Shown here in pieces: positions 47,109 through 62,167 of a stretch of 64,000 nt of DNA. Below the pieces are notes generated by a model. That model saw only the letters and a program-made list of their open reading frames with translations, ran no database searches and was not told where the DNA came from. A program made the translations under genes and the position numbers. The first letter of the stretch is position 1; every line of letters starts with the position of its first letter. Where the stretch lies: positions 186,001 to 250,000 of the forward strand of contig NW_001799022.1 in the NCBI RefSeq assembly GCF_000165425.1, given 5' to 3'. The DNA comes from Paramecium tetraurelia. Lineage: Eukaryota; Ciliophora; Oligohymenophorea; Peniculida; Parameciidae.

Positions 47109-48722
47109 ATGTAACCTTATAAAAGAGTTTGTGTATAGGAATCAAATATCCCCTATTCATTTAGTGAACAAGATGAGAAAATTGGAATTGATTATTCAAA
47201 TTTCATCTAACAAATGGAAGGACCTTACCATTAGCTTTATGAACCCATAGATAAATAATGTATAGGAGCAGGCGGATAGGGTTGTGTTATTAAAGTGAGA
47301 TGTAAATTGAATAATGAGGTTCGGGCCATGAAAGTCATAAAAAAAATCAATGAGGATAAAAATGAAAATTTTAGGAAAGAATTCCAAAACCTTAAGCTGT
47401 ATATCGATTTCCTAATTTAGATTAGATCACCCTAATATATTGAAGCTTTATCATAGTTTTGAGGATGATCAGAAATTTTACATTATTTCGGAACTCTGTG
47501 AAGGAGGAACCTTATCTCAATATATTGATGACCATTACCCACTTAAAGAAGCTGAAGTTCTGAAAATTATGAAGTAATTAATTGGTTCCATAAATTTTGC
47601 TCATGCGAAGAATTTAGTTCATAGAGATATCAAACCTGAGAATATCCTAATCGATGATGAGGTGGCCACCTCAATCAAGCTTATCGATTGGGGTTTCTCT
47701 GGGATGATTTAAAAATATGAAAAATTAAGTCTTAAATGTGGTACTATTCATTTTGTGGCTCCAGAAGTAATGGAGGAGTCTTATGACTAAAAATGTGACA
47801 TTTGGTCTTGTGGAGTTGTCCTTTATATACTGTTATGCAATGATCCTCCCTTTCAAGGAACTGATTCAAAAGAAATTTTATTTAATATCAAAAATCAAAG
47901 CATAGAATTCAGGTATATTTTCCTATTTAATAGAGATATTAATCTTGGAAATAATATAGTACTCTCGTTAAGGATTTATTGAAAAGGATGTTGGAGAAAA
48001 ATCCAGAGTTGAGACCAAATGCATAATAGGTTCTTGAGGATCCATGGTTTGAGAGGTATAGTTCATAGATATATTGATAGTAATTCATCCGAATAAATAC
48101 TTTCTTAGGATTTTAAGGAGAGTATGTTATAATTTAATGGATATACTGAAGGTTAGGGCAATAGTTTAACACAGAGCAGGTTTTTATAAGCCATAGTTTT
48201 ATTTATTGCCACTGAATTAGTTCATAAGGATGATAAAAAGGTGTTGAATCAAATATTTCGAAAGATTGATAAGGACAACAATGGTAATATATGTTAGATG
48301 AAATCTTTAGGAACCATCTCAAAAGATGAACTGAAAATAGCTCTACTTTAAATATATTCAAAAAATTAAGTTGATGAGAAAGTTGACAAAATATTTGACT
48401 TTTTGGATGTCAATCAAAGCGGTTCCTTAGATTTCAGTGAATTTGTAGCAGCAACTTGTAAGTTGAAAGATATTGATGGTATTTTAATAAATTAAATAAT
48501 AAAGATAAAATAAGGGTGGCATTTGATGTATTAGACAAGAATAAGGATGGTTATATTACTCTAGATGAGTTATTTTAATTTATTGGGAGAGAAGACTATG
48601 ACAATGATTGTAAAGAAATCTTTAATCAATTTGATCAGAATGGAGATGATAAAATAAGTTTTGTTGAATTCTCTTAGACTGTTTAAAAATACGTTAATAT
48701 ATGTAAATAGATTTAATATTGA
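47109..48722 (+). CDS. CDPK-like kinase with DWG motif and four EF-hands
   Basis: The ATG at 47109 gives MQPYKRVCVQES, with no Gly2 myristoylation site. Kinase motifs: GAGGQGCVIKV loop, AMKVIKKI, catalytic HRDIKPENIL, then LIDWGFSGM where DFG is DWG, and [21 protein letters not shown]-hands: DKDNNGTISKDE, DVNQSGSLDFSE, DKNKDGYITLDE and DQNGDDKISFVE; in the last the conserved Gly at loop position 6 is Asp. Introns of 22-27 nt were placed near 47402, 47911, 48059, 48284 and 48479. The function is Ca2+-activated Ser/Thr phosphorylation. The DWG motif keeps the metal-binding Asp, so activity is likely retained. It differs from the CDPK at 13975 in lacking an acylated N-terminus. Confidence 0.9.
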
Positions 48723-48787
48723 TTATTTATAAGAGTTTATCAATTACTTAGCAGATTCAGAAAATATATATATAGATAAACATAAAA

Positions 48788-51700
48788 TCAAACATATTTA
48801 CTAAGAATTGTAATAAGTTTTGTTCTGATTTCTAATGATTCACATTTTATCATCTTTACAAATGTCAGATAAAATTCTTTTAAATCATCTTTCTCTAATC
48901 TACTCAGAAAATCTAACATAGATTAAATATTCAATTATTTCTCCAATGAAGTATTTTCTTCGTTCAGGAAAAATTAAAAATTTTCATGGATGCTATTTAA
49001 AAGAGAAACTCGAATAGACAATGAAAATTTTTCTACTATTGAATTATCTCTCTCTAGAATTGCCACTAAACTAATTATAATCAATTATTGTGATTCTGGA
49101 TCTGATATTTTTAATTTATTGATGTAATAATTAGTAAACAATTAAACAACAACATCTTATTATTCGCTATTTAAAAATGATTGTGCATCATTGACAAAAA
49201 AGGAGACCAAATCTTATGTTCTTTTTTTTGAATCTATAAATTTTAATATATTTTACTTGCTAATTACGACGTAATAAGCGGTTCAAATAACTATTCAATT
49301 TAATTGTAATCTAAAAATGGTATCATTCTAATTAAAATATTGTTTAGAGATGGAAACAAAATTAATTGCAGTTTTTCAGAATTATCATTCATCAATAACT
49401 AGCATTTCTATCAAATATATTAATTTTTACACTTAAAAAGTCATTTAGAACACCGATAAATTTATTGACTTCCTCTATTTCATTTTTGTTTAGTTGTCTT
49501 TTACTAATTAATGCTTCAAAACTATTGATAAGAAACTCAATAAATAAGTGATGCTTTGCATTGACACTTAATTAGGAGATTTATTAGTTTAAAAAGTGAA
49601 ACCACTCTGCTATTATATCTTCTTCAAGCATATCAAATTACAAACATGATTTATGATAGTATTTGAAGATATTGTTATCATCATTCAAATGTAGGATTAT
49701 TTGATCTTAACATAAAAAATTGAACAGCAACTATAAAGCATGCAAACCTTTCTTATGATTTATAGTAACCGTTAATTTAATTACATCACAAAAAATTTAG
49801 AAGGTTTTATTCTCTATATAAAATTAAACATCTTCCACATCTAAAGTTTATTCATTGTTAATTATAGTAATCAAGAAATCAATAGCCCCTATTATTAGCT
49901 GTTTATCTGAATTTGACTTTATTATCTTTTAACAAGCCATTGCTATTTCATGCTTTACATAAACACATTATGCCTGATTAAATAATTGCAAATAATAGTA
50001 GAATTTAGGATATAATGATTTATGAATAATCACATCTATCATTCTTGAGATACACAACTTTACTAATTCAAACTACTGTTTAAATAGTTATAAGGATGTA
50101 GATTTATCGAAAACCATTTACTTAATTGATCCTGAGAACTTAGGAGTTTCCATAGGTAATGTTAGAAACCTAGGAGTCTATTAAATGAACAAGAGCTAAT
50201 GCTATTCAACTTTAAGAAAATATTCCATTGAATATTAAATTAATTCTTCCAGGATTTAAAACATCTCTGTAAATTAAGATTCCTAAGCTATACAGCAGAT
50301 TTAACTTGATATATGAATTGATGCATATTTTAGATCGTCTTGATTATCTAAACAGTTTTTAAATAGTTTCATAGAAATCTACCAGAACTCATGGTCTGTG
50401 ATTTTTAATTTTACAAGCCTCTCTTGAATTTGCCAAGTCATATATATGATTTTATTTGTAGTTTCAAAATTGACTATTATAATTGTATATAAATATTACA
50501 ATGACTTTCTTTATCTAGTTAAATCAATATTGAGGCTAATTTACATATTGATGTGTTATCTAAACCTTCAATATGATTGGATAGTATCTCAAACATGCAT
50601 TAGATGGATAACTAAGTTCTGAAAATTAGTTATTTCTGCACTTATTAACTTAATTCTTGTTGAATGCCTTCTTTGCTAAAAAAATCATTTAATAAAACCT
50701 CAAATAATAAAACAAAAATTTGAAAAGCATCTGAGGGCAAATATTTGTGATGTTCATGAATTAAATTTGAAATTATTTATAAGATATTATCCTTCAGATC
50801 CTCATATGGCAACATTATTAATTCAGATAATGGATTTAACAAATATTATACCCATTTGTCTCCCCATTTCCATTTGTTATTTTTACTATATTCAATACCT
50901 GAAATAATGGTGTCTCTATATTTATGAATAGCATTAAGCCTCATTTCCATCACCTTGGAACTACATAGACAGAAATATAAAGCATCTATTATAGTCCAAA
51001 GCTAATGAATTCTTTACCAATTATTATCAATTATTAGCAATAGTTTATCAATTGCAAAGGATTTATAAATTGAATCGAAAGTTTTCTTTTGACTTATTTG
51101 AAGTCTTTCTGACACTTAAAGTGCTAGTTAATTTAATCCGTCTACCATTTAAAATACAGTTGTGTCTTGATATTAAGAACTCCGATAAAATAACTCAGTA
51201 GTCATCTTAATTGATGTTGATTTAGAAACAACTTATTCTATTCTTTATAATGTTTAGAAAATAAGATTCCATGTTTTCGCTGTTAAGAAATTTACATTAT
51301 TATAAAGAATTTCTTCAAATACTTTGCACGCTATTAACCATTTATCATTCTCATCATATTTTAAAGATAATGGAGCAGATTAAGCAGCCAAAAATCTGAT
51401 AAGCAATTAAAATGTGTTAGTTTAATCTTGCTCTAAACTAAACTAAGTCCAAGATTATAAATATTCTAATAAATTGATATATTATTAATTATTAGCTATT
51501 TTTAGAATCTGCTTCATAATTTTTAGAAGAGGTCGCCATAATTTATCAAAAAAGGTCTTAAATCTTATATCATCGTTTTCAGTTTCTTAAATTTCTGCCA
51601 TCTAATCTTCATTTTCACCGTTAAATACTTGAGATTGTATAAGTCTACTATAGTTTTTAATTTCTTATAATAAACCTGTCCCCTCATTTTGAAATTCATC

Positions 51701-53019
51701 TAATTAAAGAAATTTTTATATATTCTCAGTAATTATCTAAATTAAAGTTTCTAACTTTTAATATATTTTATATTACTTATTTATTAAACAAAAATATTTG
51801 GAAGCATTTACAAATTACATTCAATATAAGATGCCGTTAATTTGTTTATTAAAATATTCTGCTTTGGAGATTACTGTGTGAAAAATTCTTTAATTCCAAA
51901 AAGGCTATATTAATAAAGGGATTTCAATATTAAATCGTTATAATCTAATTATGAATAAATGATAATAAATACCACTAAAATTATTACCAAATGGTTATCT
52001 TATTAATAAATTTTTGAATATTGTTAAATTTGAATACAGACATAATATACCGTCATGAATTGCTATTTTACTTTAATCAAATTGTTATAATTTGCTATAT
52101 GTAGTCATCAACTGAGCAATTAAATCAAATTTGTCATCTACTATTTAAATATAATTGAATATTAATCGAATTGTGTTAATTTCTAATATCATTTACATTT
52201 TTACTATTCATTATGTTTGACTCCTAAACTAAATCAATACTTTTTAAGTAAGTATATAAAGTTTCATGATAAAAAGTATGAAATTGCTTGATTTACTGTA
52301 AATATTTTCCGCATTTCAGAATTATGATGAAAATATCTTTGCCTAAGGTGATTGAAATGAGATAAGATAAATACATAATATTAAGTTGTTTGATACATAA
52401 ATAAATGATTGCTCCTTATCTTGAAATATTTTAAAAAATAATTCTAATAATTCAAAATAGGATTGCAATACTGCATTATTATTCTATTAGTTCTATAGTA
52501 GTTCCTCCAACACATTGCTAATAGTAAGAATACCTTATATTGATGATTAGGCTATTATTGGATTGTTGGAAGAGGAAAAGTAAATTAACATATCTAAGAC
52601 CTTAAGTATTTGATTTGAATTTTAAAAATCGATGATATCAGGACCAATAATGTGAATCAAAGTTGACACTAACCTTATGTCAATTGTTTCATCCTGCTGC
52701 TATTTTGAAATATTAAAATATTCAATTATGATATCAAGATCATTCTAATGATATGTAAATCATACTGTATTTAATGATGACAAATGCTGCAATTTCTAGA
52801 TTAATCCTATTCCTTATTAAATTAATTTAATATTTTTTGAACTGACAATTTAGGGTAATAATTGCTATAATAAGGAATGACTATCTAATTCTAACAAATT
52901 TGATTCCAACACCTTTAAACATATAGATTAGAATGGCTTACTTTACACAATTAAGGATATTTTTTGCTGTAATCCTTAATTGATATCAATTCATTTTCTA
53001 CTATATCTCTTCTATTCAT
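48788..53019 (-). CDS. Large HEAT-repeat protein, Mon2-like
   Basis: The ATG at 53019 begins MNRRDIVENELISIKDYSKK. After a 29-nt intron comes VLESNLLELDSHSLLQQLLP, then IQQGIGLIQKLQHL, TIDIRLVSTLIHIIG and ILKVLDMLIYFSSS. This layout resembles the N-terminal DCB region of Mon2, a large relative of Arf-GEFs that lacks the Sec7 domain and works in Golgi-endosome traffic. The rest is a long helical solenoid with many inferred short introns. The last exon reads MLDFLSRLEKDDLKEF then KLITILSKYV at the TGA at 48788. No Sec7 signature was noticed, though not every frame was resolved. About 1,350 residues are expected; other HEAT proteins of this size remain possible. Confidence 0.6.
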
Positions 53020-53173
53020 ATTTAGAAATATAATTATTATATTTTTAATCAGAAAGAGTAATAATAATATATTTTATAAATTTCATTCACTTGTCTAAAA
53101 CTTATGCATTTTAGTACAGATGATTGAAAACATTATAAGAATAAGAATTGTATAATTAAAAATGATAACTCTA

Positions 53174-53673
53174 TCAGATAAAGTCATCTAAATTAAACTC
53201 ATTTTCATCTTAAGCTAATTCATCATCATACAATACTAATCGTACATTATTTTTTATTTATTTTTCATCCTCTAACGTTTCATTTGTTTCCTCAAATAAT
53301 TATGTTTGCACTTTTGGGTCTTAGTTTATTTTTATCAATTTAACAGATTTTCTTTAGACTTCAGGTGACTATGGATTAAATTTTTGATGGTGAGATCTAA
53401 ATTTGATGGAATGATTTACCTGCATTAACTAGGAGAGCGAGTTCCTATGATTTCTGACATTGGTTTGAAGATTTTGTTATTTTTCTTTAAATGATCGTGA
53501 TCTTCCAAAAACTGTAAATATTTGTCATGCTCCTCCTTAGTCCAATGTCCAATATTTTTTCTTGGGGAAAGAGAATCACTTTTTTTTATTTTCTTTGACT
53601 TTGGAGATCTGCTACAACTGACTTAAGCAGCTTCATCCTCAAAATTACAATATTCTTCTTCCATTTGAGACAT
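53174..53673 (-). CDS. SANT/Myb protein, SHAQKYF-like
   Basis: The ATG at 53673 gives an acidic start (MSQMEEEYCNFEDEAAQ) and then a single Myb/SANT repeat: HWTKEEHDKYLQFLED, then KIFKPMSEIIGTRSPSQCRSHHQKF. The RSHHQKF ending corresponds to the SHAQKYF signature, with a 23-nt intron after QCR (near 53405). The C-terminal half is acidic and polar (ETLEDEKQIKN, DDELAQDENEFNLDDFI), reminiscent of a transcriptional activation region. It is probably a nuclear DNA-binding factor. About 155 residues in total. Confidence 0.82.
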
Positions 53674-53734
53674 TTTTTTAATAATTGCTAAAAAGAATGC
53701 AAATTCTTATTTTTATACATAATTTGTTTATAGT

Positions 53735-54635
53735 TCATTTTCTTAAAGAATTTTCAACCCTGTTGCAAGTTTGATCAATAAGATTAATAATGCTCTCTTC
53801 GGTGGCTTCCCTTTCATTTTTTTCAGCATTCAACTCTCCATTCAAATAAGCATTCATTTCATCCAGCATTCTAAACATCTAAGCCTATGCTGATTCTCTC
53901 TATTTTTTCTCAGTTGTTAAAATTTCTTATAATTTCAAGATGGAATCTCCCAATCTTTTGATCACTTATTAATTTCCTTCTTCCCTAAGAGTTATTTAAA
54001 TAATATACCTTAATCTCCTTTCTTCTTCAACTTCTTCCTATAACTGTAATATTCTATCCCCAATTTCTTATGCATTTTTCTCCTCTGTTTCTTCTCTGTA
54101 CTTTTTTTACCTTGCTAAATCTAATCTTAGACTGTAAACTCTGTCATCTGTTGTTTTAGTTATTTTTTATTCATAATCTTTTCTATTTATTTTTTCTATC
54201 TATAATTCTTTTACCAAAACCAATTCTAACCCTTTCAAATCTTTATTTCTTAATTTTTCATCTCCTCTCTATTAGATAATTGATTTAAGTTTTACTTCTC
54301 TAATGATTTTCTCATTTTAAGCTCCCTCCTCCACTTTTTACAATTATTCTTTTAATAGCTTAAACTTTGATTCATCTCCTTATTGCTGTTTTATAGCTCT
54401 GTCTTCTAAAACCTTAACCTTTTATTCAAAAGTTTCTTTTTTGAACTATTCAGTATTAATAGATTCTATACTGCCTAATCCTCATCGATTGAATGTTGGA
54501 GATTGGATAGTTTTTCTGATAATTGAGAGATCTTTGCTCTACTAGGTGAAAGCGCTCTATCTCTATCTCCTGCAAGGGATATTGCAGATTATGTTTTTGG
54601 TCCTGGTGATGAATATATAAATTTAGAAGCTGACA
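53735..54635 (-). CDS. SF-assemblin (striated-fibre coiled-coil protein)
   Basis: The ATG at 54635 gives a Ser/Pro-rich head (MSASKFIYSSPGPKTQSAIS, then LSPSRAKISQLSEKLSNLQ). A 26-nt intron near 54455 is followed by a single long coiled-coil rod (FKKETFEQKVKVLED, LKGLELVLVKELQIEKIN, IGDRILQLQEEVEEERR, RMLDEMNAYLNGELNAE), ending NRVENSLRK at the TGA at 53735. SP-rich head plus heptad rod of about 290 residues is typical of SF-assemblin, which forms the striated rootlets attached to basal bodies. Paramecium-type ciliates carry many copies. Confidence 0.82.
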
Positions 54636-55115
54636 TTTTTGTGAAACTTAATAATTTTATTTTTTTACATTTGGATACTCTTTCAAATAAAAAATAAATA
54701 ATTTTTATTGAAGTCAACTTTTAAGCTAATCAAACTTTTTTTAATTGATTAAAATCAATTTTAACCTCATAAACTAAGTTGTAAAATTTCATTATTTTTG
54801 TTATTACATTATTTTACATAATAATTTATAAATCAATCAGATCTATATTATTTGAATATTTAGAGAAAGATATTGGCTAATTCAATAATATAATTAAAAG
54901 CAGCATCTTATAATTTTAACAAAAATTAAATGGAAATAATTTAAAATATATATATTGAATTAACATAGGATGATTTTTGATAATTATAGAATAAAAATTT
55001 TAAATATTCTTTAAAATTATCATCGTTTTTTTAACTTTTAAGGATAAATAAAAGAAATAATGTAAAGGTTTATGAATAAATTAATATTAAATTGAAACAA
55101 CCAAAATCAATAATT
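54636..55115. other. AT-rich gap, nothing recognised
   Basis: About 480 bp between the SF-assemblin start and the PP2A stop. No coding frame, repeat or RNA gene could be supported; it probably contains the SF-assemblin promoter. Confidence 0.5.
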
Positions 55116-56148
55116 TCATAAGAAATAATCTGGTGTTTTTTTGGTTAAATGAGGTTCTCCTCTTCTTGGAGCAGGATCAAATTGCAAATAATTTTGATTC
55201 ATATGTTCATCCACTTCTAAAATGGCAGCTTAATTTCCACATCTATAACAATAATTTGGAGCAGAGAATAATGTGACACAATTCTTTTCATGAGTTTCTT
55301 AAAAGCCTTCCATAACTAATTAATGTGCTCTGGCAATCATGGTTAATCCATTTGTATGATTATATTTTTCAGAAATATCTACTCCAAAAGTAAATCCAGC
55401 TCCTCTTGGTGATGGATTAAATCCATTTCGATCTTTGATATTATGATAAAATGATACCATCAGGATCACTCCATAATAAATCACATAAAGGACCTTCATG
55501 AGGTACCTCTTGTATTCTATCCAGTCTTCTTATTTCATCAAGAGTTGTGACGTCAGGAGACAGTCCTCCATGTAAACCAAAGATCTTGTATAGTAAATAA
55601 AAATTACTGAATTTTCAACCACTGCTGTTATTGGGAGATAATCAAATAAATCAGTGAAATACTTCCATGGGTTTGCATTACCATATTTTCTGACACATTC
55701 CTCATAAAATCCATAGACTTATGTGATTTATCTGGATTCGTGATTCCCTCTTAAAATAGTTATTCTATCCTATTTTAAATTTAAATTATTCATACTTTAT
55801 ATCTGACTTTCAAAGCCAGTAGTAATGATACAGTTTCTACACTATAATAGCCACGATCAACGTAATCTCCCAGGAAAAGATAATTTGTATCGGGTACATT
55901 ACCTTGATAATATTATCTTCAGTTTTACCTCCAATTTTAAATAATTCCATTAAGTCATCATATTATCCATGGACGTCACCGCAAATAGTCACTGGAGCTC
56001 TAACTGGCTGAACATTACTCTCTTCCTACAAAATTTCTTTAGCCTTTTCACAAAGCCATTTCACATCCTATTCAGTCAGAGGCTTGCATTTATTGAGCTA
56101 TTCAATAAATCCATCTAAACAATTATTGGGATTATCGTATTGTGACAT
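55116..56148 (-). CDS. Ser/Thr protein phosphatase PP2A catalytic subunit
   Basis: The ATG at 56148 starts [20 protein letters not shown]. Metallophosphatase signatures follow in order: [54 protein letters not shown], then [21 protein letters not shown] and [10 protein letters not shown], and [16 protein letters not shown]. The chain ends TPDYFL, the PP2A-type tail whose final Leu is carboxymethylated and whose Tyr can be phosphorylated. Introns (23-29 nt) were placed near 55890, 55770, 55600 and 55450. GDVHG, GDYVDRG and GNHE supply the metal ligands. PP2A works as a heterotrimer and counters many kinases. Confidence 0.95.
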
Positions 56149-56237
56149 ATTTATTTTCAAATTTTTAATATTAATATTTGAGAATTTATATATATTTATT
56201 TATAATATATAAAAGTGATATCATAATTAATTAAACT

Positions 56238-58482
<2,245 letters not shown>

Positions 58483-58727
58483 TATGATTGTTACCGTCAG
58501 TTTTTTTTCTTAAGGATTATACTTAGATTTCATTTCTAGGTTGTTAAAATAATTAATTTTTTTTTATTTATTCACCCAAACTAATGATCAAATAGATATT
58601 CAAAAATTATCAAATTAGGCTGTCGAATGCCTATAATTAATTTAGGAAATCTAAAACAAATTCAAAATTCAAACATATAATTTAAGATTATTTATAGAAA
58701 TAGATGTTAGATTTGGTTAAATTAAAA

Positions 58728-59963
58728 TCAGACATTAAATTCAAGTCCTTGATAAGCCGACTTGACAAATGGTCTTTATTTTGACAATATTTCTGTTTTT
58801 TAGTTTAACTATAAATTATCCTCTTCTTATTATTATTACTATTATTCAGTTTTTATTCTTCGAGATTAATCATAACCTTTAACAAATATTTATTTAAAAA
58901 AGTTAAGATTCTCCTCCTGTCTCCTTTGCATTCCAATCATCTAATCCAACTTATTCATAAGTAAATTTCGTTCCTAATAAATTTATTATATCAATACCTC
59001 AGCACTGTAGTCTGATTCCTTCTAAAATTTTGTTAAATTTTCAAATAAAAATCTATTTTATAACTCTAATTCTTCAGATTTTTTCTTCAAAATTTACACT
59101 TGAAAAACTAATTGATCAATTTTACTCTCCAGCTTTTTCTAGGTTAGATAACTTTATGTATTGATTATAAATTCTTCCTCTTTTACATTCTATTACTTAT
59201 ATATTTTATTCTAATTTATACAATCCTTTGAATATCTCAAAATGTCTAATCTAGATCTTGATGATTAAGAGTCAACTGATTTGCTCCTTTGAGTAATCTC
59301 TTATTTAAACAGCTTTTCACTCTCTTAATGATCATATTTATGATAATCATATTATTGCTTTTTTTGTGTTTTTTATAATTCTTCAAATGCATTATTTTAT
59401 CTGATATCTTTTCTTAACTCGTTTAATTTTTCCTTAAACTCTTATAATGTAATTTATTGTGCACATATGTTGATTGGGGTAGGGAAGTTTTTTAGAGAGA
59501 ATGAACCTTTAGAATTTTTTAGTTTCTAATCAGGGTTATTAACAAGTTAAACAGTCGATGAACATTCGATCAAACCTCCTTTCTAAGCAAAATACACTTG
59601 ATCATTTAGATTGCCGTATGAATTAAACTTCTTTTTGCCATTATTTTTTAATAGACGGTCTTACCGTGATTGTTATTATGCTTATAATTATTGAAAATCA
59701 GCGCTTTGATTTCTTTAATTCCTTGATTATCTTTTGTATTGTGCGTGATTCATATTTGTATTTAGTAAGTTAGAGATTACTTTTGCTTAAGAACTCATAT
59801 TTCTTTAAGGGGGGGATGCTGATTATCCATACGGATTATTTTTTGTTGGAGATGCAGATGTATGTACTTTTAACTGATTTTCATTTCCTTCTGTAAATAT
59901 TCTGGTCTTGGAATTATTTTTATTGAGAGATTTAGAGGTTCCTAATAGTAATTTTTTTAACAT
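58728..59963 (-). CDS. Coiled-coil protein (about 400 aa)
   Basis: The ATG at 59963 opens MLKKLLLGTSKSLNKNNSK. The frame is continuous to the TGA at 58728 apart from one 24-nt intron (near 58990). The N-terminal half is basic and low-complexity, with SASPTKNNP and SASPPQRN phrases that could be proline-directed phosphorylation sites. The C-terminal half is coiled coil (LQEFKEKLNELRKDI, LESKIDQLVFQVQILKKK, RNLLMNKLDQMIGMQ). A longer start at about 59971 lies in another frame and was rejected. A run of seven G near 59809 encodes Ser-Pro-Pro on the minus strand. Function unknown. Confidence 0.7.
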
Positions 59964-60568
59964 TTTCAAACATGATAATTATTATAATATCTAATTATTA
60001 GGATATCTGGATTAATATTGGTTACCACTTTTTTTTTATGTTTCATTACTTTTAGAATTTGAAGCAGTTTTTCTATGATTTTGATTTTATGTACTAAACA
60101 TTAAATAATTTACAACAGCTTATAAAAATAAATTATTGAAATTTTGAGAATTTCAATACTTTTAAGATTATAGGTAGACCACTGCTAATTTTAGATGGTG
60201 AGGATGTAAATTTTATTAAAGATAATCATAAAAATAAATAATAATTTTATTATACTTTCATTTTTGATTAAAATAATTGATAATGTGAATACTTGTAGCA
60301 CAGGTATAAGAATAATTATTAAGGCATTTGTCTTTAAACAAAATATCTTTTAATATATTAAAGAATCCTCATTTAGAAATATAATATAATTTTAACTGAA
60401 TAATACAATAAATGTAGTTCAACATAAATTTGAAAAAGATTTCTGAAATATATATCCTCTAGAGGGGTATCTAAAAGAAAAAGAAGGGCGAGAATTTTAG
60501 ATTTAAACTCTAAGCATAAAAATGGATGATGAAGGTTTTAGTTGATAAAATTGATTATAAATTATTTA
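59964..60568. other. AT-rich divergent gap
   Basis: About 605 bp between the starts of a minus-strand coiled-coil gene and the mitochondrial-type gene. No frame or element could be supported beyond promoter function. Confidence 0.5.
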
Positions 60569-62027
60569 ATGATTAAATTTTCTTTTTTTCATTTGAGAAA
60601 TCCCTTTATTCATCGAATAAATTTCTCAAGTTCCACAGCTAAAGCCAAACAACAAGTGTTAACAAAATAATAAGAGTAATTTGTTAATGAACTTAAAAAT
60701 ACTTATAAGTCATTAGCCGATAATTTATAAAGTATTTTATGAAAATAAAAAATTTAAGGTGAGGAATCTGTGCTAAATTTATTTAAGAAGGATTCAGAAG
60801 AAGAAAAGTCAGAGTAAAAAGGGTCTCCAAATGAAAAAGCTGTAATTGCTTAATATATGAATATTCTAAACTACAGGTATAAGGATTGAAAATATGGCTA
60901 GTTTTGCTTAGTACTATTAAAGTTTAAGTCCAGAGGAGTAATTAAAAAGAAGTAAGGAAATAATAAAGTCTGATGCATTAAAAAAAGATTGGGACACATT
61001 TCTGAAGGAAAATAGAGATTATTAAGATTATTCACTTTTCGATAAAAATCTTCTTGCAATTAAATATAGTCATAAAGACTCTGATCCTCGTGATGCTAAA
61101 TATAAAAACAATTTGAATTTTTATGGTGATTTGGATGAAAATGTTTATGAAAGACAACAGAAGGAAAATATATATAGTTTCATATATCAAAATCCTGAAA
61201 ATAAAAAAGTAGCTAGGAAAATGCCAGAAAGGAGAAAAATAAGGCTTGCATTTAGGTATCGAAGAGCTAGAAGAGCTGCTAGAGCCAGGGAATTAATTTC
61301 TAGGAAAGTAAAGGATAATTAAAAATGGTTATTAAATCGAAAAAACTTTTCTAAAAAAAGACGTAGAAGAGTTATTGCTCCTAAATTATCATTCAGAGCA
61401 AAATTTCAATTGTTTGGATTATTTAATGAGGGTTGGACAGTTAGAGATTTATCTATTAAATATGGAATTATGCCATATAGAGTAAAGGCAATAATCTACT
61501 AAAAAAGATACTTTTTTGATGAAGTCTTTCCTCATCTTCCTTTTGAATATGTAAGGGATTTGATTGCAATTGAATTATATTTTGAAAAATAATTTGGAGC
61601 AGTAGATTACGGTGTTGATTTATAGTAAATGAGAAAGGTTGAGTCAGGATATTTGTAGACAAAGTATTTAATTAAATGTAATTTATGATAGTTTCAAGAC
61701 TCCTGATAGGAATGTTGATATAGCAAAATTATCAGAGAAAGAATAAGAAAGAATAAAGAAATTATTTGAAGAAAAGAAATCAAAGAAATACGATATTGTA
61801 ACAGAAAACTTTTAAGGATAAGGAAATAAGGGGTATGAAGATCAAACTATTTAAGTTATTATTTGAAATCTTGGATCATGCATAAAACACGTTCTAGACA
61901 TAGTGTCAATAGAATATTTGAAAGAATAATTAAGGATAGTGATAAGCCTTACAAATTGCCAGTGACAGCATAAGCCAGATTAAAAGAAGGTCCTCGTATT
62001 GCAAGCACTCATTTTGGTCAAAAGTGA
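60569..62027 (+). CDS. Mitochondrial small-subunit protein, Bot1/MRPS35-like
   Basis: The ATG at 60569 gives MIKFSFFHLRNPFIHRINFS, a basic, hydroxylated, non-acidic start that suits a mitochondrial presequence. Two introns (near 60732 and 60878) lead to a helical part, then an Arg-rich block (RRKIRLAFRYRRARRAARAR) and the most telling region: FQLFGLFNEGWTVRDLSIKY then GIMPYRVKAIIYQK. This recalls the Bot1/MRPS35 pattern (KFxLYxxFxxGxSVxELSxKxGIxxxRVxAI) of mitoribosomal proteins. Introns near 61661 and 61837 lead to the end, GPRIASTHFGQK, at the TGA at 62025. The family match is by pattern only; it could also be another mitoribosomal protein. Confidence 0.65.
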
Positions 62028-62167
62028 GAATAGTATTTTAAGAAAATATATAAACATATATACCCAATTTAAATACTTTTTAAGGTCCTTCTCTGTTTAT
62101 AAATTTAAAAAGAAGCTATATCCTTACAAGAGAGATTTTGATTAAAAATAGTAATAATTATTAATAT

